From Massospora cicadina (taxonomy: Eukaryota > Entomophthoromycota > Entomophthoromycetes > Entomophthorales > Entomophthoraceae), in NCBI GenBank assembly GCA_022478985.1, contig JAKSZP010012333.1:1-64000 (forward strand): 64,000 nucleotides of DNA, in the 5' to 3' direction. Below, piece after piece: positions 56,460-64,000 of the stretch. A program made the position numbers and the translations under genes. Positions within the stretch are counted from its first letter, which is position 1. Every line of letters starts with the position of its first letter. The notes under the pieces are model-generated. The model was given only the letters and a program-made list of their open reading frames with translations. It did no database searches and was not told where the DNA came from.

Positions 56460-58005
56460 GAAGTTATACAAAAAAATCTCCAACTCAGTATATTCAGCAA
56501 AAAGGCATACCATTTTTTTGCTTCTAAGGAGGTAAAATTAATCCAGGAGAAAAAGAAGATATATCTACCAACATAACCCTGAGTATACCTCTGAACTGTT
56601 TGCTATATAGCACTAGTCCTGATGGAGTCAAACGACTTAAAACAAGATCTAAATCCGGAGTCCTCAACCCAATTTATCCGTGTTTTATTGAGCTACTACT
56701 TGGAACCCTGACTAATCAAGATATTCAAGTCAAGAAACATCAAGAGATTATGACAAGTCAATCTTTTCCCATTAATGAAATTAACAAGATACATTTTATA
56801 GTACTCATCTTAATTTTGGCCTACCCATCTTTATTTTAAATTTGCGCCATTCCTCAAGTACTAATCTCCAATATGTTAAACTAAGAGTAGCTTGAGAAAG
56901 TGCGACAACTACTTGAAGCTTATCAAGTTGGTTTTTTCATGTCAGATGTTGACTATGATTACATGAAAACTGGATACATATTACTGATGTAGGGGACGCA
57001 ACTCCAATACTATTAAAGCCTTATAGAAAATTAAAGGTAGAGGAGAAATGCATAAAGAATGAGCCAAAACAATTATTTGACGCCAGCTTACATGTGACCT
57101 CCTCAGAGTCCATGTTCTTACCCATATATACTTATGAAGAAAAGAATGGTGGCCACAGAATAGTGATTAATTTATTTGAAGCTAAATAGCCTCACAAAAA
57201 ATGACAGCTATCTGATTCCATGAATCAACAATGCTCTGGACCAGATCTCCACCTCAAATTACTTCTCTTCAATGGACCTTGCCAGTGGCTATTAGCAGAT
57301 GGACCTGTCTTCAGAGGACCAAGAAAAATGCGCGTTGGTAAGCATGGAAGGATTATCTCGACCTACCATCTCCTTCAGGTATTTGACAATTCTCCTGACT
57401 CGTTTCACAGGTGATAGATCACATCATGCAAGATTAAATTATGTTGTGTGATTGTATATCTATATGAAATAATGGTATATTCCAAAACTTTAACCAATCT
57501 TCTGGACCATCTCAAGTCAGGTTTAATTACTACAAGAGAATCACATTTAGCTAAAGTCTGCATAATGTAAGTTTTTTCAACAGAAATTTTTTTACTCATG
57601 CAATATTGTGGGTTGGAATTTAACCCTTGTACAATAGGTCTAAAACAATCTCTAAGATGGCTGAGGTGATGAGCCTCCAATATATACAGGAATTATTCAG
57701 ATAGAATATTATCAACAATTTATCTTTAATTTTGCTCAACTTGACAAACCTCTTGTACATTTGCTTTCCAAAAACACATCTTTCATGTGGAGAGTATAGC
57801 AAAGAACTGCATTTGAGACTATGAAGGATTTATTGATGAGAAGAACTATTAAATGACATCTAGCTTATGGGAAGTTACTATTCTTTTTACAGATTCCTCC
57901 TACTTAGCCATAGAAGCCATTATCTCACAACTGTATGAGGAAGGCATTAATCGCCTAGTATCATATTACAGCAAAACAATTCTAAAAGCTGAGTGAAATT
58001 ACATT
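56460..58005 (+). pseudogene. Gypsy E reverse transcriptase and RNase H, first part
   Basis: The tether at 56600-56839 (SPDGVKRLKTRSKSGVLNP; IQVKKHQEIMTSQSFPINEI) aligns with B. Reverse transcriptase (about 57060-57420): LNSLTKNDSYLIP, ISTSNYFSSMDLASGY and LSSEDQEKCALV-like. The YxDD area is lost among stops. RNase H begins near 57880 with a TDSS-like motif and stops at SKTILKAE, exactly where the X3/O3 composite is inserted. Confidence 0.8.
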
Positions 58006-59880
58006 ATTTTATTCTATTTAACTAAGGAAAGCCGACCAGGAGATGGACAATAATAAGCTCTGAGGAGCAAAACTTGTACTAAACTAGAATTTAAAAAACA
58101 GAAGGAGACGAGAATATCACTCAAATAAAGCGAAAAATAAAAATAAAAAAATAAAATGATCCAACCAGGTCAGATGTGGTAAACCATAATGCATCCATGG
58201 TGGGGGGTGAGTCAGGATCAGGAGGCTCATCTTCCTCCTCTGTGTCAGACAGTGTACGGCAGAGTGCTGAGAGTATGGGTGTGGGTGCATCCTCAAAATG
58301 GGGGTTGAGGTAGCAGAGTGGCTTGGGAAGCTTGAATTTAGCTATGAGGAGGGTGGTAATACTTTTGGGTAGAGTTTTCTCAGCCTCGAGGTGAGCTTTG
58401 AGTAGTATGGTGAGGGTTGTGATGTTGTTGCTGGTAATGCAGGTCTTAAGGCCAAATATTGTGACCATCACAACTTTTTGTACTGTCTTGTAAAAAACTT
58501 TGTGGTATCAGAGGATCTTTTTTATAGACTTGTTGCATGTGGGAAGGACAGGGGCGGGTATCCCCTTAGCCAAGAATGTGACTGATTTTTCTACGGCCTT
58601 TCATAGGGGGTGACAATCAGGGGAGGTGACAGCATCTTTGGTGAGTTGGTGGTCACTTTGAAATTCATTGGCATCAAAGCGTAGAGCATAGTGCCAAGTT
58701 GGAAATTGAGCAGCATAATATGCGTTTAGGTACATTTCAAGGCCTGAGGCCATGTTAAAGTTGGGGACAGGATTCCCCAAATCATCAACTTTTTCCAATC
58801 AATCCCAGGGATTTTGGTTGAAAATATAGGATGTTTGTCATATGAGTGGGTTGGATGGATGGCTGGATTAGTTTTTTTAATTTACTTGGGTCCATGATGG
58901 CTTCTGATTAGTTGGAGTAAGAGTGGTGGTTTAAAATGTAGGTTCCTTATTGGCTGAATATGTTGCAGTTGCATCTACCATTTTGGGTGGAGGGGGAGGG
59001 AGTATTGTGTCCCATTTAAAAAGGTTTTTGTCAGCAATGGGAGCATAATGTGGGGAGTCAAACGTGCAAGCTCCAGCTCAGGCTATGGTGGAGAAGCGTC
59101 TCTTTGATTGGTCCAGGTCAAAACAAATGGGGCTGATTGTGCAACCTTTGTTTACTCTGGCCCAGAAAAGGTGGTCAGGGGCAGAGGGGACAATGGTGTA
59201 AGGGGGAATTAAATTGGCGATTTGGTTGATATTGGGCATATAGTTGCAAAGGTGTGAGGGAACGCAAGTCATTTGGCCATTGGGAACTACAAATTGTAGA
59301 ATGAGTTCAGCTTCATATACTGGCAACCAATCTATTAATTGTATGAAGTTTTAGGGGGAGGTGGGTGGGGAGGCCTGAAAATTGAACCACAAGAGTGTTG
59401 AATCAGGCAACTGGGTGCGAGTGGTTGGGATAAGGTTCACTGTAACACCAGGGGTATCTTGGCTGAAATTGCAGCATTGGCTTCACAAGTGAAGCTGAGG
59501 TCAAAGCACCCCTTGTAGGGGCAAAAGTCAATAACGTCTGCAGGATGCATAAGCGCCTGAGCTAATTCTGTGATTTGTTTGTCATTATAGAGAAACAAGT
59601 TGCTATATTCAACCTGGAGGCAAAATTGCATTTTGCTTTGGGGGAGTACAATGGGGCTATGAGCACCGCTTGGGAACGTGCAAGGTGGAGGGCGAGATCC
59701 TTGGGGGAACATATCAACCCAAGGCATTGGGGGGCTGGTCAACCTAATTCAAAAGCATATACTGCTAGGTGGGTGACACTAGGGGAGTTTTGCCACTAAC
59801 CCCATTTTGGAGCAGTGGGAATTAGGGCAGAGGAGATTGTGATTTAGCTTTGTATCAGTTTATGGAGCTGTTTAGTTCTA
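58006..59880 (-). mobile_element. LINE O3: ORF1-only element
   Basis: Minus-strand copy of the N/O2 family. ORF1 starts at about 59742 (MTSPPMPWVDMFPQGS), then LFLYNDKQITELAQALMHPA with VIDFCPYKGCFDLSFT, a decayed knuckle CTISPICFDLDQSKRRF, FQSDHQLTKDAVTSPD and AHLEAEKTLPKSITTLLIAK, ending FEDAPTPILSALCRTLSDTE. 3' end CTCCTGGTCGGCTTTCC, then GAATAAAAT. No endonuclease or reverse transcriptase. The right edge near 59860-59890 is approximate; TTCTATT-(GT)-AA on both sides may be its duplication. Confidence 0.8.
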
Positions 59881-60392
59881 TTGTAATTTTTAAATTCGCT
59901 CAAATGTGATGTCAAGTGGAAAGGAGCTGTCTTTTGGTGTGAGTTGCGCCTGCATCGATGCAGAAAAAACCTTTCTTTTTGACCATAATGCCTTGAAACC
60001 TGCTGGATCATCAAATTATTTACTTGTGTGCCTGCTCTCATTGCTTTTTCTGGGCATCAACTTGATCAATATGTTGAGGTTATGACACCGCTGGCCTCAT
60101 AAACAATGAAAACCCACAAATTTATTTCCTTATGCTCCATGTCACTGATGCTCCCACCCTGACGCTGTCTGCTATGGTCTGCCAGCTAAAGCGGGCTCCA
60201 GAAAAATTTTCATAGCTTCCCCACTTTTGATATGGCTTCTTAGGCTGTTATCTGAAGTGCTATATTAGGAATTTTTTATACTACTAATCCCTTTATCTGG
60301 CTTATTTGCAAATAAAAAATGCGTGTCAGCTCCCCTTTTGGTTGGGCACCACTAGTGCTAAAAATGACGTTAAGCGGAAAGAAAGAATTCCA
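59881..60392 (+). mobile_element. LINE X3: family-X 3' fragment, interrupted by O3
   Basis: The plus strand here matches the minus strand of X2: KELSFGVSCACIDAEKTFLF against KELAFNASCACIDVEKTSLF, then CTGACGCTGTCTGCTATGGT and GGTTGGGCACCACTAGTGCT plus A run. The 10-bp duplication AAATTACATT (57996-58005, 60393-60402) brackets X3 and O3 together. The simplest history is that X3 landed in E first and O3 then inserted near its 5' end in the opposite direction. Confidence 0.7.
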
Positions 60393-60402
60393 AAATTACA
60401 TT

Positions 60403-61876
60403 GTCATGGAGAAAAAGTGATTAGCTGTTCCCATTTTGTGGTAAAACTCTTAGTCTTTTTCTATACAGTACAAAAATTTTCATTTGTTACAGCCCACGCT
60501 TCTTTAAAGTGGCTGCAAAACTTGAAAGATCTGACGGGAAGACTAACCCAATAGGCTTTTAAACTTCAACACATATGACATTAACTTTGTCCAATGAGCT
60601 GGGACAAAGCGCGTGAACATGGATGGACTGACCATATTACACAACACCTAGATGGTAGTGAAATTGAATGGTTACACTGCCTACTAACTAAACAAGATAT
60701 TTGGTAGAATGAAGAGAATCAGTTTTAAAAATGTTAAAAAATAGACATGCATAAAATATTAAAGATCTCAAAAAATATTTTACAGAAAGTTATAGCTGAA
60801 TGGTTACCTTGCTTAGTACCTTGGAAATGGCTAACAGCTGCTTTAAAATCCCATAATACTTTAAGAAATGAAGGAGCCAGAAAACACTTTGAATGGATCA
60901 AGGATTAATACTATTGTTGAGGAATACTGAACTCTATAGTGGAAGTCTTAAACACTTGGAAAATTGGTAAAAAATGCTGCATAAGGCCAAGTAAAAGTAT
61001 TAGCCAATGTCCCCTCAGCAGCAATTTCACGCCATCAGTTTAGATGTTATAGGTCCACTGCCTGATTTTATGAGGAAATCAATAAATTCTAGTAGGAATT
61101 GATCAATAATGAAGAGGGTCAAATAATCATCATATATGCTCAGAGTGCCAAAGCAACCATTATTTTTTATATATCAAAATATATTTACTTGGCATGGCTG
61201 CCTGAAGGTATTAATATGTAATAACAGGAAAAACTTTGCATTAAAAGTTATTAGAATCAACTGCAATTTTGAGAAACTCAACAACTTTTCTCAGCTCCAT
61301 ACAATCCATCAACTAACAGTAATGTAGAAGGAGAAAATGGAATTTTAGTTTAAAATTATGCAAGATGACTAATACTGATCCATTACTCTGAGATTAATTA
61401 TCTACCAAGTGGGTTGATGACTAGTAGAAAAGTTTCTATATAACAAAACAAATATCACCCTTCAAGGCCTTATACATAAGGGAACCTGACATACCAGCTC
61501 TATTAGATTGTAAGGTTACCAGTAATAATAACAAAGATCCTGAAAAAGGTCTAAGAAGATTAGCCCAAAAGATCATACATCTACAATCATAGGCAATGAA
61601 ATATCTAGCTAAAACACTTATAAGAGAAGGCCAAGCAGCAAATGCATCCTGCGCTCTTTCACCCACTTTTTAGATTTTAGATTTATCTTGTACTCTAACA
61701 ATCGCAAAGTGCCACAAGGAGAAAAATTAGATATCATCTGGAATGAGTCTTACGCTATACTACAACTTTTGGGATGAATACTCAATTAAGTTTTTAGAAA
61801 CTGGAGAAACTATCAACCGCTTACATGGCTGATTTTTACATTGATACTCCTCTTCCAATATTCTTGAAGGGGATTA
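60403..61876 (+). pseudogene. Gypsy E RNase H end and integrase
   Basis: Continues the B alignment after the composite: TAHASLKWLQNLKDLTGRL (RNase H end), AISLDVIGPLPDF (integrase first acidic motif), YQNIFTWHGCLKVLICNNRK (second motif, where the catalytic D of B's CDNGK is N) and a SNVEGENGIL-like third motif near 61320. The C-terminus ends near CTTGAAGGGGATTA, the polypurine tract. Stops throughout. Confidence 0.8.
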
Positions 61877-62002
61877 TGTAAGATATCCTAATATTGTACA
61901 TAATGGGAAGAATATCGATCAAACATCTTTCACTAGAGATTTGAAGCCTAGACAAGAAGGGGGTTTAAGAAATCCTACCAATTAATTATACTGGAAAGTT
62001 GA
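61877..62002 (+). repeat. Gypsy E 3' LTR, first part
   Basis: Matches the start of the 5' LTR at 52098 and is cut off by the 3' tail of LINE3. Confidence 0.6.
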
Positions 62003-64000
62003 TAGTTTTAAATTTTAAATTTATTGCAGGGAAGGCCGACCATGGGACGGACACTTCTGAATATGACTCAGGACAGATAAACTTAGTACTGGGGGGAGGC
62101 ACCCCAGAGAAGCGATGCTATCTCTTGTTGCCAGCGGGAACGCCACTTATGGGGAGGGGGAGGGAACGTGTGAAGGGGCCGTAGCCACTATTGAGCACAT
62201 GTGAAGGAAGGGGTCTGATTTGATGAACCAGACTGGGAACCAGGAGGAGACCAGCTGTCAGCGACGCGGTGGGAGGTGTCCAAACATCCACGCTTGAAAG
62301 TGGTCCACCAAATGAGACCGGAATCTGTGGACAGTTTCTGGGAGGGTGGGGGTGGAGCCTACGATGGCATCTAAGACAATCGTGTGGATGGTCCACATGG
62401 CGATTACAACCACCAGAGCACGGAGGGAGGGTGGAAGGGAGGAGGCCATTGATAGAGCAAACATATCTCTTGACAGACTGGAAGGGATGTGTTTGATCCT
62501 GGCCCAGCAGACGTTATACTTTGCGCCATATCACTTTAGAGGTGGGGTACTTCTCCAGGCGGTGGAACAGCATTCCATACTGGCCGCACACGACACAGGA
62601 TAGGTGTAAAGCGTTAGAGCGCTCAGCTGTACGATACACCCGCCTCAGGCAGCGCCACACATGGGAGCGGACTTGAGGCTGCAACAGAGGGTGATGTACA
62701 TATTTCCAGATTGTTTTTGGGTCTCAATGGAATAAGGGATGTCCATCATGTCCAGGTAGTCCACCCTGGATAGGACATGGGGCAAATGGGGATCACGCCA
62801 TCATGGATAAGTAGCCCCTGTACCTCTTGTGTGAACTGAGGAGAGGGGCGGCCTCTTTGGGTTGTATGTCCGCTAATGTAAATTCTCCACTATGCGCTCC
62901 GCATGGAGAGTAGGATTCGTTTATAGTGGGTTTTAGTCCCGTGAGGACCTGTGGCCGATGTTTGTGATGCGAGATATTTCATCAGGGAGTGGGGGTTTGA
63001 TGGATTGTTGAGGCCCAAGGCTCGGGAGAAGTTGGAGCGGGCTGCGCGGGACCAGTGTTGGGATGGGAGTGTAGGAGCGGTGACAGCCGCGATCCAGGTG
63101 CCCAGGATCTTGGCAGCATGGGCTTTGAAGTCAAGCAGGCCCATGCCACCATGATTATGCGGGCCAAACATGACCTCTAGCCGCACTGGTGGAGGGCGGC
63201 CTGACCAAAGCCATCCTTGCAGCAAGGCATAAAAGGATTTGAAGAAGCTTGGGGAGAAGGGGATGGCGAGGGCTCCGAACCAGACTTTGGATAAGAGCAT
63301 AGAATTGGCTAAAACAACCCTGCCAGTAAGGGAAGTAGGGTGGGCTCTGAGAGAGGCGATTCGCTTCGTCACGTTGTCCAGAATATGGCACTCCATTACT
63401 GCTGACGTGTATCCGCCTGCCTCCATCCACACGCGCAGATGGCACACTGGTCCTATGGTAGGACGTGGCACGAAGGGGAGCACCAGTGGAGCGGTGTGTG
63501 TTGAGTTAGTAAGGCGTGGACGTGGGCGGGCAGTTGGGCTGGGTTGGGAACTAATTGATGGGGCCCAGCAGTTCTGAAATTGACCAAGGAGGATAATTTC
63601 AGTTTTGGAGGCGTTCAGTGCTGCGTTGCTTACCCGGGAATATTCCTTGATGAGAGCTTCAAGCGCACGTGCATCTTGATTATTAGACACCCCAACCACA
63701 CAATCATCTATGAACGCCAATATATTGACTGGGGCTTGGCCTGCACATGGACCCCAGTGAGTTGGGCATTCACATTTCGCAGTAGTGGGTCAAGGCTGCA
63801 GTTGTATAAGAGTGGGCTGAGGGAGTCCCCTTGTCGCAAGCCCCTTTGAGGGCGGACTACTTCCATTAGGAAGCCAGGGCCATGCACTGCCATTGTTGCA
63901 GATTCCATGAGCAGCATCACCCAGTTGATGAAGCGAGGGGGTAGGCGGATTTGATGTAGGCAGGCCCTTAGGTATTCCCAGTTTACTCTATCATAGGCCT
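62003..64000 (-). mobile_element. LINE3: ORF2 LINE running off the window end
   Basis: Minus strand. Its 3' end CATGGTCGGCCTTCCCTGC plus AATAAATTT is complete at the left. The reverse transcriptase is the best LINE copy here. The 5' half lies beyond 64000. It is GC-richer than its surroundings and less damaged than LINE1, so probably younger. Confidence 0.9.
62118..64000 (-). pseudogene. LINE3 ORF2: reverse transcriptase and C-terminus
   Basis: Minus strand. RPQRGLRQGDSLSPLLYNCS is palm motif B (about 63850-63790). After a frame change, ILAFIDDCVVGVSNNQ carries the catalytic box as FIDD (usually FADD). SNAALNASKTEIILLGQF, SLTGRVVLANSMLLSKVWFG and HGGMGLLDFKAHAAKILGTW form the thumb in a 276-codon open frame (63720-62890). 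A zinc-finger-like LSCVVCGQYGMLFHRLEKYP (about 62610-62550) and a final IAMWTIHTIVLDAI segment follow in other frames. The upstream motif A and endonuclease lie outside. Confidence 0.9.

Larger units (their letters stand above)
52098..62002 (+). mobile_element. Gypsy E: decayed relative of Gypsy B
   Basis: 5' LTR start TGCCAGATATCAGGG (52098) and 3' LTR start TGTAAGATATCCTAAT (61877) share a run of matching blocks (GGTAAGAATGTTGA against GGGAAGAATATCGA; AGAAGGGG). The interior follows Gypsy B from gag to integrase but is riddled with stops. Insertions F (53944-56454) and X3/O3 (58006-60392) interrupt it, and LINE3 cuts the 3' LTR. Left flank ATTTG is the candidate duplication; the right copy is outside the window. 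Confidence 0.8.

Noticed and set aside
58006..60392. Twin-priming inversion of one LINE
   Set aside because: Both ends are LINE 3' termini of different families; an inverted 5' piece would not carry a 3' terminus.
1..64000. CRISPR array, bacterial operon, phage or toxin system
   Set aside because: No regularly spaced repeats and no operon-like gene runs. All strong coding signals are eukaryotic retrotransposon proteins.

Overview
The window is a eukaryotic transposon graveyard. I find no convincing host gene in 64 kb. Almost every readable stretch belongs to Ty3/Gypsy LTR retrotransposons, APE-type LINEs, non-autonomous LINE relatives or a tRNA-derived SINE. Chromodomain-bearing integrases, Tad/I-like LINEs and AT-rich decayed spacers suggest a large, repeat-rich fungal genome (rust-like or early-diverging). 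That is inference; a plant or another eukaryote is not excluded.

Left half. A broken Gypsy 3' end (G0, 1-608, plus a probable LTR) is followed by a LINE on the minus strand (LINE1, 2256-7130). From about 7.1 to 37.85 kb the base layer is one decayed minus-strand Gypsy, H. Later insertions have pulled it apart: (i) Gypsy A (9501-15445, + strand, TSD GTAGG), whose integrase is interrupted by SINE1 (13174-13466, perfect 16-bp TSD); (ii) an ORF1-only LINE, N (16755-30634, - strand), split by Gypsy C (17268-29241, + strand, TSD AATAG), itself split by Gypsy D (22112-28021, - strand, TSD GGGCG); (iii) a 49-bp LINE stub (X', 15-bp TSD) split by Gypsy B (31069-37680, + strand, TSD GGTTG), the best preserved element here.

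Right half. An ORF1-only LINE (O2, about 39.06-40.94 kb) and a 5'-truncated LINE (LINE2, 43077-44155, 12-bp TSD) precede a decayed LTR element, Y. Its 5' LTR is near 44.19-45.01 kb and its 3' LTR is broken by LINE X2 (48866-49945), by a small pol-less LTR element T (50230-51982) and by Gypsy E (from 52098). E is a decayed relative of B. It carries a gag-only element F (53944-56454, TSD CTCTG) and a two-LINE composite (X3 with O3, 58006-60392). A third ORF2 LINE (LINE3) interrupts its 3' LTR and runs off the window end. SINE2 (46044-46329) lies inside Y.

How the parts relate. The ORF2 LINEs encode the endonuclease and reverse transcriptase. The ORF1-only elements and the SINE end in nearly the same 3' tail as those LINEs, a GGTTGGCC-like block followed by AATAAA. 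This suggests that one LINE enzyme serves three kinds of client. Gypsy elements B and D share a primer-binding site (TGGTGCTCACTACAGGG), with partial matches at two more places. No copy in the window looks able to move on its own: all carry stops, frameshifts, lost catalytic residues or insertions. Boundaries supported by TSDs are precise to the base. Other boundaries are approximate and marked so.
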